From Tardibacter sp963781025 (lineage in GTDB: Bacteria > Pseudomonadota > Alphaproteobacteria > Sphingomonadales > Sphingomonadaceae): a DNA stretch of 64,000 nt. The DNA is taken from assembly GCA_963781025.1 (NCBI GenBank), contig CAWADU010000003.1:2232001-2296000 (forward strand). The letters run 5' to 3'. Each line of letters starts with the position of its first letter. The stretch's first letter is position 1. This document shows positions 15,895 through 23,542 of this stretch, piece after piece. Below the pieces are notes generated by a model. That model saw only the letters and a list, made by a program, of their open reading frames with translations, was not told the DNA's origin and made no database searches. The translations under genes were made by a program, and so were the position numbers.

Positions 15895-16674
15895 GTGAAT
15901 TCAAATGCTTCGGCTGCGGCTGAAAGTGGCGGTCTGGCTCCGGGCCGGGTTCCCGATGGCAATGTCGGGGAAGCCGACCTGGCGCGCTTTCGTGACGACG
16001 GCTTCCTGGTGTTTGAACAACTCGCGGACGCGGCTACCGTTGGCGCATTGGGCGCGGCCTATGACCAGGTGCTGACGGGTGAGGTGTCGTGCGCTGGCGA
16101 CCGCAAGCTGGGTGGGCTGGTCCGGCAAATCATGAGTCCCGAACTGCACCATCCGCTGTTTGCGGACAATAAGGCGCTGGACGCGGGTCGTGCGATTGCG
16201 CGCCAGATACTTCATGTGGACGATCCGCACATCGGCTTGCAGATGCTGATCTACAAGGAGCCCGGTCAAACCGCCGAAACGCCCTGGCATCAGGATTTCG
16301 CCTATGTCGGCATGCCGTTCACGCCGGCGGGTGCCACCGTGCCCTTCGACGCGTCGGTCATGTTCTGGCTCGCGCTCGACGACGTCGATACCGACAATGG
16401 CTGCATGCATTTCGTTCCCGGCGGCCATCTGGCGCCGCTGCAGAGCCATTATGTAGCGAGCGGCGATCCCGAGGATCCGGGCCGGCTTCTGGCAATCCGC
16501 GAGCCCGAAAAGGCGCTTGACCTCACAACCGCCGTCGCCTGCCCGCTGCATGCCGGCGGCGCAACGATGCATAGCTTCGGCACCCCGCATTACACCTCTG
16601 GCAACCGGACGACCGACCGCCGGCGGCGCGCCTATATCTTCAACTTCACCAAGCCCGAATTCGCGAAGCGGTGA
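15895..16674 (+). CDS. Phytanoyl-CoA dioxygenase (PhyH)-family Fe(II)/2-oxoglutarate oxygenase A
   Basis: 259 residues from GTG 15895 (GGGAG 8 bases upstream). 2-Oxoglutarate-dependent oxygenase fold: H132 and D134 in PWHQDF are the HxD iron ligands, and H232 in TPHYTSGN with the following Arg residues gives the distal His and the 2-oxoglutarate-binding side. This family hydroxylates carbon next to a CoA-thioester carbonyl, or other unactivated carbons, using O2. It is the first gene of a long plus-strand run and is translationally close to a second PhyH-family gene. The substrate is unknown; the regulon points to a branched acyl or terpenoid compound. Confidence 0.88.
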   Translation: MNSNASAAAESGGLAPGRVPDGNVGEADLARFRDDGFLVFEQLADAATVGALGAAYDQVLTGEVSCAGDRKLGGLVRQIMSPELHHPLFADNKALDAGRAIARQILHVDDPHIGLQMLIYKEPGQTAETPWHQDFAYVGMPFTPAGATVPFDASVMFWLALDDVDTDNGCMHFVPGGHLAPLQSHYVASGDPEDPGRLLAIREPEKALDLTTAVACPLHAGGATMHSFGTPHYTSGNRTTDRRRRAYIFNFTKPEFAKR

Positions 16675-16679
16675 CCATC

Positions 16680-17510
16680 ATGACCCAATCGATTCAAGAG
16701 GCGGATCTGCCGCCGATCCGTGACGATCTGGAGGCCGCAAAGCGAGATCTGGATGAACTCGGCGTGACCCGGTTCCGGGGTGCCTTGAGCTCCGACGAGT
16801 TTGATGAACTCCGGCAACGGCTGGCGGAGCAGGCCGATGGCGAGAGGGCAAAGGGCGTGGCCTATATCATGGAGGGGCCGAACCAGCGCGTGTTTAACCT
16901 GATCAACAAGGGGCAGGTTTTTCGCGACTGGACGCTCAATCCGGCTCTTAGCGCGTTGATCGGTCACATCCTTGGCCCTGAATATCTTTTGTTCTCGGTG
17001 ACTGCCAACATCGCGAGCAAGGGCGGCGTTGCGCAGCGCCTGCACGGCGATCAGCAGTTTTCGGGAAATTTCGCAGCGCCGATGGTCGCCAACAGCATCC
17101 TGATGCTCACGGATTTCACCGAGCATAATGGCGCCACCAAGATCGTCCCCGGCTCGCATCGATTTGGCCAGTGGCCGCAGCCCGACGAACCGCACACCAC
17201 GCTGCCCGCAATAGGTCCGGCGGGGACGTTGCTGGTTTATGACGGCCGGCTCTGGCACGGCACCGGCGCGAACACGACGGATGCGGTGCGGCCCGCGATC
17301 CTGACAGCCTATTGCAAGCCGTTCATCCGGCAACAGGAAAACTTCTCTCTGTCGATCGCGCCCGAGGTGTTTGAGGCATGCTCACCCGAACTGCGGGCAT
17401 TGCTCGGCTTCCAGACCCATTCGCAAGGTGGGCTGGGAATGGTCAATGGGTCGATGGCGGGCCAAATCAACAGCCGTCCGACAGAGTTCGTGACCAAACT
17501 CAAGCCGTAG
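16680..17510 (+). CDS. Phytanoyl-CoA dioxygenase (PhyH)-family oxygenase B
   Basis: 276 residues from ATG 16680; a GTG at 16671 overlapping the previous stop (GTGA) is an alternative that would couple translation. Iron ligands H122 and D124 appear in RLHGDQQF and the distal H193 in RLWHGTGANTT, with a downstream Arg for 2-oxoglutarate (numbering from ATG). It is clearly the same family as the preceding gene but diverged over its whole length, so the two probably hydroxylate different positions or form a hetero-oligomer. Six bases separate the two frames. Confidence 0.87.
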   Translation: MTQSIQEADLPPIRDDLEAAKRDLDELGVTRFRGALSSDEFDELRQRLAEQADGERAKGVAYIMEGPNQRVFNLINKGQVFRDWTLNPALSALIGHILGPEYLLFSVTANIASKGGVAQRLHGDQQFSGNFAAPMVANSILMLTDFTEHNGATKIVPGSHRFGQWPQPDEPHTTLPAIGPAGTLLVYDGRLWHGTGANTTDAVRPAILTAYCKPFIRQQENFSLSIAPEVFEACSPELRALLGFQTHSQGGLGMVNGSMAGQINSRPTEFVTKLKP

Positions 17511-17538
17511 GCGGGAACTGAAAACCAAGGAGGGCGCC

Positions 17539-18471
17539 TTGCCGCTGGATCCGCAGTGCCTGAAGATCGTGGAGCTGGTACGCAAGACCCGGCCGCCGAT
17601 TTCGTCGTTTACGCTCGCAGACATTCGACGCCCTCCCGCTGTGGTCAGCGAGGCGACCATGGCCTTGGTTGAGCGCGTAGAGGATCGTGAACTGCCGGGA
17701 CCGGCCGGCCCGATTCCCGCAAGACTCTATTGGCCGAACACGGCTGGACCGGCGGGAATCCTCGTCTTCTTCCACGGCGGCGGCTTCGTCGCGGGCGGCA
17801 TCCCGCATGTCGATGGCGTATGCCGCGTGCTTGCCAGCGAAACAGGCTGCCTGGTTGCGTCGATAGGCTATCGGCTGGCGCCGGAGCACAAGTTTCCCGC
17901 CGGTGTGGAGGATGCATTCGCGGCCACTCGGTGGGCGCTGCAGGAGGCGAGAAGTCTGGGCGGCGTGCCCGTCGCCGTCGGCGGCGAAAGCGCGGGCGGA
18001 ACACTGGCCACGGTCGCCTGCATGATGGCGCGCGATAAAGGGGTGCCGCTGCCGGATTACCAGCTCCTCATCTACCCCGGCATCAATCTTCGTCTGAGTT
18101 CGCCGGAGCGGGACGCCCTTGCCGAAGAGGACTATCTCCTCAGCGCGGAAATGATCGACTGGGTGAACGGCTTTTATTGCCAGCGCGAGGAAGACTTCCA
18201 CAATCCCTACTGCGCTCCGGCCTATGCCGAGGATTTGAGCGGCCTTCCGCCAGCGGTGATCGTGGCGGGTGAATATGATCCGCTGCGTTTTGAGAACGAG
18301 GAATATGCGCAGAAACTGAACGCTGCGGGCGTCGCGACCAACTTCCGCCTGTACGCGGGTGCCATCCACGGCTTTGTGAGCGCGTTCCAGCATGTCGATA
18401 TCGGGCGGCGCGCACTTGAAGAGTGTGCGGCCGACCTGCGCGCGGCCTTGCGACTCAATTCCGTTGACTAG
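17539..18471 (+). CDS. HSL-family alpha/beta hydrolase (esterase/lipase)
   Basis: 310 residues, TTG start at 17539 supported by AAGGAGGG 4 bases before it. Hormone-sensitive-lipase type: oxyanion motif HGGG at 79-82, nucleophile S151 in GGESAGG, D247 in AGEYDPLR and H277 in AIHGF form the triad. Such enzymes cleave short acyl esters, for example acetyl groups on a natural product. It is 28 bases after PhyH B on the same strand. Soluble; no signal peptide seen. Confidence 0.9.
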   Translation: MPLDPQCLKIVELVRKTRPPISSFTLADIRRPPAVVSEATMALVERVEDRELPGPAGPIPARLYWPNTAGPAGILVFFHGGGFVAGGIPHVDGVCRVLASETGCLVASIGYRLAPEHKFPAGVEDAFAATRWALQEARSLGGVPVAVGGESAGGTLATVACMMARDKGVPLPDYQLLIYPGINLRLSSPERDALAEEDYLLSAEMIDWVNGFYCQREEDFHNPYCAPAYAEDLSGLPPAVIVAGEYDPLRFENEEYAQKLNAAGVATNFRLYAGAIHGFVSAFQHVDIGRRALEECAADLRAALRLNSVD

Positions 18472-18620
18472 GGCCGGCTATAACCAGCGCAGTCGGCGGC
18501 GAAAAGGCGGGGTGCACGTGGCGAGTGAACGTGGTTTCGATGCTATCATCTCCGGATTCGGCATCTGCCAGATGCACGATGGGCGGAACATCTTTGTGAC
18601 TGACGGTGTTCGGGAAAATC

Positions 18621-19214
18621 ATGTCTGACAGCAAACCCCTTGGCGACGAACTGAGTCGCCGCACGATGCTGGGCTCCGGATTGGCGGCTATGCTGGGACT
18701 GGCGGGAGCAGCGGACGCTCGTGAGGTGTGGCGCGCCGTCAAGAGCGGCCACTCCGCGCCGGCTGGCGCCGCCGCCCGGCAGCCCTTCCTCGATGCCTTT
18801 GCCGATACCGTCATCCCGACCACCGATACACCGGGCGCCAAAAGCGTCGGGACATCGAAGTTCGTCGAACTGATGATCAGTCACTCGCCGAATCCGAAGG
18901 AAATCACCGATTTCCACGCAGGACTCGATCTCATCCGTGCCGAACTGCAAAAGCGGGGCGGAGCGCCGTTTGAGCAACTCGCCCTCGCCAAGCGCGAAGC
19001 GGTGCTCGAAGCGCTGGATCGGGAAATCCTGACCGGTGTGTCGGGCAAAGACTATGCCGCAGCCTATTCGAAGCTCAAGGGGCTCATCGTCTATGGATAT
19101 TACACGTCCGAGGTGGGTGGGTCGCAGGAGCTGCGTTACGAACTCGTGCCGGGCCGGTTCGATGCCGACATTCCCTATGATCCGAACGCGCGCGCCTATT
19201 CAAACCTCGGCTAA
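18621..19214 (+). CDS. Tat-exported gluconate 2-dehydrogenase subunit 3-family protein
   Basis: 197 residues from ATG 18621. The N-terminus carries a Tat signal: SRRTMLGSGLAAMLGLAG followed by an AADA cleavage-like site. The rest (FLDAFADTVIPTTDTPGAKSVG, then FVELM) is the gluconate 2-dehydrogenase subunit 3 pattern. These small subunits ride through Tat with a GMC flavoprotein that has no signal of its own. The GMC gene follows 73 bases later. The third usual subunit, a cytochrome c, is absent here. Confidence 0.85.
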   Translation: MSDSKPLGDELSRRTMLGSGLAAMLGLAGAADAREVWRAVKSGHSAPAGAAARQPFLDAFADTVIPTTDTPGAKSVGTSKFVELMISHSPNPKEITDFHAGLDLIRAELQKRGGAPFEQLALAKREAVLEALDREILTGVSGKDYAAAYSKLKGLIVYGYYTSEVGGSQELRYELVPGRFDADIPYDPNARAYSNLG

Positions 19215-19287
19215 TAGCTGATCAATGGCCGGAAGCCGTCAGCCGGTTAGCCGTGGCGATGCTGTAACAGTTGGAGTTTGACCCACC

Positions 19288-20982
19288 ATGTCGCGTGAAA
19301 ACAGCTTTGATGCAATCGTCATTGGCTCGGGCATCACCGGGGGCTGGGCGGCGAAGGAACTGACCGAAAAGGGCCTGAAGGTCCTGATGATCGAACGTGG
19401 TCAGATGGTCGAGCATCAGACCGGCTACACGACCGAAACCCTGGCGCCCTGGGAACTTCCGTTTCGCGGCATGGGCGATCCGACGGTGAATGCGCGGGAC
19501 TATCCTCAACGCTCGACCGCGGGCTTTTCGAACGAGTGGAACCAGCACTTTTTCGCCAAGGATACGGAAAACCCGTTCCAGACGGCCGAAGGCAAGCCCT
19601 TCACCTGGGTCCGTGGCTATCAGCTCGGCGGCAAATCGCTGATCTGGGGGCGACTTTGCTTCCGCTGGAGCGATTACGACTTCGGCGCGAACAAGCGCGA
19701 CGGCCATGGCGTCGATTGGCCGATCCGCTATGCTGACCTTGCTCCCTGGTATGACCATGTCGAGGAATTCGCAGGCATCTCCGGCTCGATCGAAGGGCTG
19801 CCCCAATTGCCGGACGGAAAGTTCCAGGCTCCCATGGAACTGAATCATGTGGAGAAAGCGTTCAAGTCGAAGCTTGAGGCGCAATATCCGGGCCGCAAGC
19901 TGATCATCGGCCGCACCGCCAACATGACCGAGGCCAAGGAAGATCAAGGGCGCTCTGCCTGCCAGTACCGCGGTATCTGCTCGCGTGGCTGTTCCTATGG
20001 GGCTTATTTCAGCACCCAGAGCTCGACCCTGCCGGCAGCGCAGAAAACCGGTAATCTGACCGTGCTCACCGACCGGCGGGTGGTAGCGATCGACTATGAT
20101 CCCAAGACCAAGCGGGCGACCGGCATCCGGGCGATCAATGCACACACCAAGGCCGGTGAAACCTACAACGCGAAGGTCATCTTCACCTGCGCGGCTGCCC
20201 TCAACAGCCTTCAGTTGCTTCTCCTGTCGCGCAGCGAAGCTTTCCCGGCCGGGCTTGGAAATTCCAGCGGCGCGCTTGGCAAAGGCGTAATGGATCACGT
20301 CATGGGCATCGTCTACGCGGCGGTGCCTGGCTACACCGACAGGACCTATTTCGGCAATCGGCCGAACGGCTTCTACATTCCACGGTTCCGCAACATCACC
20401 GAACCCAGGGAAGAGATGCTACGCGGCTATGCTTTCCAGGGAGCCGCCAGCCGAGGCGGTTGGCAGCGGGGCGGCTCCACACCCGGCGTGGGCAAGAAGC
20501 TGAAGGGCGACCTGCGGCACCAGGACGGCTGGACGCTTGCCCTAACCCCCTTTGCCGAGTGTCTGCCTAGTGACACCAACCAGGTGACGCTGGACGAAAC
20601 GCATCTGGACCCATGGGGGCTGGCTCAGCTCAAGGTCGACGTTTCCTGGGGCGAAAACGAACATGCGCTGTTGCGGGACGCCGTCGCCGAAGGTCAGCGC
20701 ATGGTCGAATCATTCGGCGGCAAGGTCCTGTTCAAGTCGGAACTGCCCTTCAACCAGCCCGGCGGCGCGATCCACGAAATGGGCGGCGCGCGTATGGGCC
20801 ACGATCCCAAGACATCGGTGCTCAACAAATACAACCAGATGCATGACGTGCCGAACGTCTTTGTCACGGACGGCGCGGCGATGAGTTCGTCGGCCTGTCA
20901 AAATCCCTCACTGACCTACATGGCCCTGACGGCACGCGCTTGCAATTCGGCGGTTTCGATGCTTAAGGAACACCATGTTTGA
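19288..20982 (+). CDS. GMC-family FAD oxidoreductase (periplasmic sugar/glycoside dehydrogenase type)
   Basis: 564 residues. FAD-binding GSGITGG at 13-19 with E36 for ribose; C-terminal FAD and active-site blocks HEMGGARMG, VFVTDGAAM and CQNPSLTYMALTARA. There is no own signal peptide; the preceding Tat protein is its expected escort. Relatives paired with subunit 3 oxidise sugars or glycosides (gluconate, sorbitol, glucoside-3-dehydrogenase). A glycoside 3-dehydrogenase would allow deglycosylation by 3-keto elimination, which would fit a glycoside-degrading cluster. Substrate specificity is not visible. Confidence 0.88.
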   Translation: MSRENSFDAIVIGSGITGGWAAKELTEKGLKVLMIERGQMVEHQTGYTTETLAPWELPFRGMGDPTVNARDYPQRSTAGFSNEWNQHFFAKDTENPFQTAEGKPFTWVRGYQLGGKSLIWGRLCFRWSDYDFGANKRDGHGVDWPIRYADLAPWYDHVEEFAGISGSIEGLPQLPDGKFQAPMELNHVEKAFKSKLEAQYPGRKLIIGRTANMTEAKEDQGRSACQYRGICSRGCSYGAYFSTQSSTLPAAQKTGNLTVLTDRRVVAIDYDPKTKRATGIRAINAHTKAGETYNAKVIFTCAAALNSLQLLLLSRSEAFPAGLGNSSGALGKGVMDHVMGIVYAAVPGYTDRTYFGNRPNGFYIPRFRNITEPREEMLRGYAFQGAASRGGWQRGGSTPGVGKKLKGDLRHQDGWTLALTPFAECLPSDTNQVTLDETHLDPWGLAQLKVDVSWGENEHALLRDAVAEGQRMVESFGGKVLFKSELPFNQPGGAIHEMGGARMGHDPKTSVLNKYNQMHDVPNVFVTDGAAMSSSACQNPSLTYMALTARACNSAVSMLKEHHV

Positions 20983-21047
20983 TCCGCGACCGGCCGCGAG
21001 CGGAATGGAATCCCGGACGACGCTCGGACTGGAATCGGAGGGTAGAA

Positions 21048-21932
21048 ATGATGGGTGAGACCGTCCTTTATCAGAACTACACGCCCGAGATCGTGCGCAT
21101 CGTCCTCAACCGTCCCGACACGCGCAATGCGCAGGACACACGGCTGCTCTATGAGCTGAACGACGCATTCGATCGCGCGGCTCAGGACGACGCGGTGAAG
21201 GTCATCATCCTCAGCGCCGAAGGGCCCCATTTTTCCTCTGGCCATGATCTGCGCGAGCATGGCGGCGCCGAGCGGATGGAAGAATTCCGCACGGTCGGCA
21301 CCTGGTGCGGATTCGGGTGCGCGGGCGCTGAGGCGCAGATGGCGCGCGAAAAGGAAATCTACATCGGCTTTTGCGAAAGATGGCGCAATCTTCCCAAGCC
21401 GACCATCGCGCAGGTGCATGGAAAGTGCATCGGGGGCGGGCTGATGCTGGTCTGGCCCTGCGACATCATCGTGGCGAGCGAGGACGCGCAGTTCCAGGAC
21501 AATACCGTGGCCATGGGTGTCGCGGGCGCCGAGTATTTCAACCATCCATGGGAAGTCGGCACGCGCAAGGCGAAGGAGCTGCTCTTCACGGCGGATTGGT
21601 TGAGCGCGCGCGACGCGCAGCAGCTTGGCATGGTCAACCATGTGGTGCCCACCGACGAGCTGACGGATTTCGTCAACCGGCTGGCAATGCGCATTGCAGA
21701 AAAACCGCTGTTCGCGCTGAAGCTGGCGAAGGAAGCGGTCAATGCGGTGGAGGACGGCGCCGGACGCGCGGCTTCCATGCAGACGGCTTTCGCGTTGCAT
21801 CAATTGTCTCATGCCCACAATATGCTGGTGCACGGCAAATTGCTGGATCCAAGCGGTATTTCGTCTGCGGTCAAAGGGCGCGGTCCGCGGCTTGCCGCAC
21901 CGGCTGAAACCGAAGCCGATCAGAACTCCTAA
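21048..21932 (+). CDS. Enoyl-CoA hydratase/isomerase (crotonase family)
   Basis: 294 residues from ATG 21048 (or 21051), with CGGAGGG a few bases upstream; the frame is open earlier but that part is not family-like. Crotonase oxyanion hole segments FSSGHDLREHGG (about residues 65-76) and VHGKCIGGGLML (about residues 122-133) are present. A long insertion between them and an Asn-Pro type variation make hydratase versus isomerase versus retro-aldol lyase uncertain. It lies between the GMC gene and an acyl-CoA ligase on the same strand, in line with CoA-thioester chain shortening. Confidence 0.87.
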   Translation: MMGETVLYQNYTPEIVRIVLNRPDTRNAQDTRLLYELNDAFDRAAQDDAVKVIILSAEGPHFSSGHDLREHGGAERMEEFRTVGTWCGFGCAGAEAQMAREKEIYIGFCERWRNLPKPTIAQVHGKCIGGGLMLVWPCDIIVASEDAQFQDNTVAMGVAGAEYFNHPWEVGTRKAKELLFTADWLSARDAQQLGMVNHVVPTDELTDFVNRLAMRIAEKPLFALKLAKEAVNAVEDGAGRAASMQTAFALHQLSHAHNMLVHGKLLDPSGISSAVKGRGPRLAAPAETEADQNS

Positions 21933-21947
21933 AAGGCAACACATAAT

Positions 21948-23450
21948 ATGAATTCGGAGCAGAAGATCGCTCAGGAACTACCGACAAGCTGCCAGGGAAT
22001 GCCGCTCGGTGATTTTTTTGCCGAGCAGGCGCGCCTGCGCGAGAACAAAATCGCGATAACCGCACCTGACGGCGATGTGACTTGGGGCGAGTTCAACCGT
22101 CAGGCCAATCGGCTTGCGCATGCCCTTGCCGCCAAGGGCGTCGGGCGGGGCGATTTCGTGACGCTGGCGCTTTGCAACAAAGCCGTTTCGGTGGCGACCT
22201 CCGTGGCTTGCTGGAAAATCGGGGCGACGCCTCAACTCGTATCGTGGAGGTCTACGCCGACCGAACTGCGCGCCTTTGTCGACCTTGCCCAATCCGCGGC
22301 ACTGGTTGTCGACGACGATGTGGCGGACGCCTCGACGAGCCTGGGCGCGCTGACGCCCTCGCAGCTTTTGGCGAGCACATCGGACGATTCCGATCTTCCG
22401 ACAGTGATTGCGCCTTCGATAAAGGCACCAGCCTCCGGTGGCAGCACTGGCCGGCCAAAACTGATTGTGTCGACCCGCCAGGGCGTCATCGATTATGAAG
22501 GCGCGCGCCTCTATGGCCTCAATGAAGACACGGTCATGCTGTTGCCGGCGCCGCTCTATCATAACGGCCCTTTTTCGGCGGCATTATCGGCCATGGCGGT
22601 GGGTGCGCGCGTCGTGCTCATGTCCAAATTCGATGCCGAGGAAACGTTGCGGTTGATCGAGCGGGAGCGCGCGACCTGGCTCTATGCCGTGCCCACCATG
22701 ATGAACCGCATCTGGCGTCTTTCGGAAGAGGTGAGGCAGGGCTACGACCTGTCGTCGTTGCAGAGCGTCTGGCACATGGCCGCCCCTTGCCCGCAGTGGT
22801 TAAAGCAAGCGTGGATCGACTGGCTGGGGCCGGACCACATCTTCGAGCTTTACGGCGGGACAGAAGGGCAGGCTTTCACCACCCTGTCCGGAACCCAGTG
22901 GCTTCAGCACCGGGGTTCGGTTGGAAAGGTGTACTTCGGCGAGGTCTGCATATTGGACGCCGAAGGTCGCAGCGTTCCGCCCGGCATGATCGGCGAGATC
23001 TATCTTCGTCCTTCAGAGGGGGCCGGGCCGACCTACCGCTACATCGGCGCTGAATCCAAGAGCCAGGGCGATTGGGATACACTTGGCGACATGGGTTGGA
23101 TGGACGCCGACGGCTATCTCTATATCGCCGACAGACAGACCGACATGATCCTGGTCGGCGGCATCAACATCTATCCGGCCGAAATCGAGTCGGCGATCGA
23201 GGAGCATCCGCTGGTGCAAAGCTGCGCGGTCATCGGGCTGCCTGACGACGATCTGGGGAATGTCATCCATGCCATCGTGCAGCCGAAAGACGGGTTGGAC
23301 ATCGAGCAATTGAAGCTGCATCTCGCCGAACGCCTCAGCCCGCAAAAACGGCCGCGTACGTTCGAGTTGGTTCAGGATCCGGTTCGGGATGATGCGGGCA
23401 AGGTTCGTCGGTCCGGCCTCCGCGCCGAGCGACTGACAGGCGCGTCATAG
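21948..23450 (+). CDS. AMP-forming acyl-CoA synthetase
   Basis: 500 residues of the ANL superfamily. The phosphate-binding loop ASGGSTGRPK is at about 162-171, LYGGTEGQ forms the A5 motif, MGWMDADGYLYIADR the A7 motif, and the catalytic Lys of the C-terminal domain is K485 in GKVRRSG. It activates a carboxylate with ATP and joins it to CoA. It starts 16 bases after the crotonase stop. It should supply the CoA substrate for the racemase, SDR, crotonase and thiolases of the region. Acid specificity cannot be read. Confidence 0.9.
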   Translation: MNSEQKIAQELPTSCQGMPLGDFFAEQARLRENKIAITAPDGDVTWGEFNRQANRLAHALAAKGVGRGDFVTLALCNKAVSVATSVACWKIGATPQLVSWRSTPTELRAFVDLAQSAALVVDDDVADASTSLGALTPSQLLASTSDDSDLPTVIAPSIKAPASGGSTGRPKLIVSTRQGVIDYEGARLYGLNEDTVMLLPAPLYHNGPFSAALSAMAVGARVVLMSKFDAEETLRLIERERATWLYAVPTMMNRIWRLSEEVRQGYDLSSLQSVWHMAAPCPQWLKQAWIDWLGPDHIFELYGGTEGQAFTTLSGTQWLQHRGSVGKVYFGEVCILDAEGRSVPPGMIGEIYLRPSEGAGPTYRYIGAESKSQGDWDTLGDMGWMDADGYLYIADRQTDMILVGGINIYPAEIESAIEEHPLVQSCAVIGLPDDDLGNVIHAIVQPKDGLDIEQLKLHLAERLSPQKRPRTFELVQDPVRDDAGKVRRSGLRAERLTGAS

Positions 23451-23542
23451 ACAGGAATATTACCGGCCGGGCCGAGACGTTCGCTCGTCAGGCGCCGCCA
23501 CCGGTTAGTAAAAAGAATAGCGCTCAGGAGAGGAGTGATTCC

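Noticed and set aside
23499..23522. ACC-A/T-rich-TAGCG sequence before the rhamnosidase gene, similar to copy 6
   Set aside because: Only partial agreement (no T-tract/A-tract core); it may be a degenerate copy but is too weak to list.
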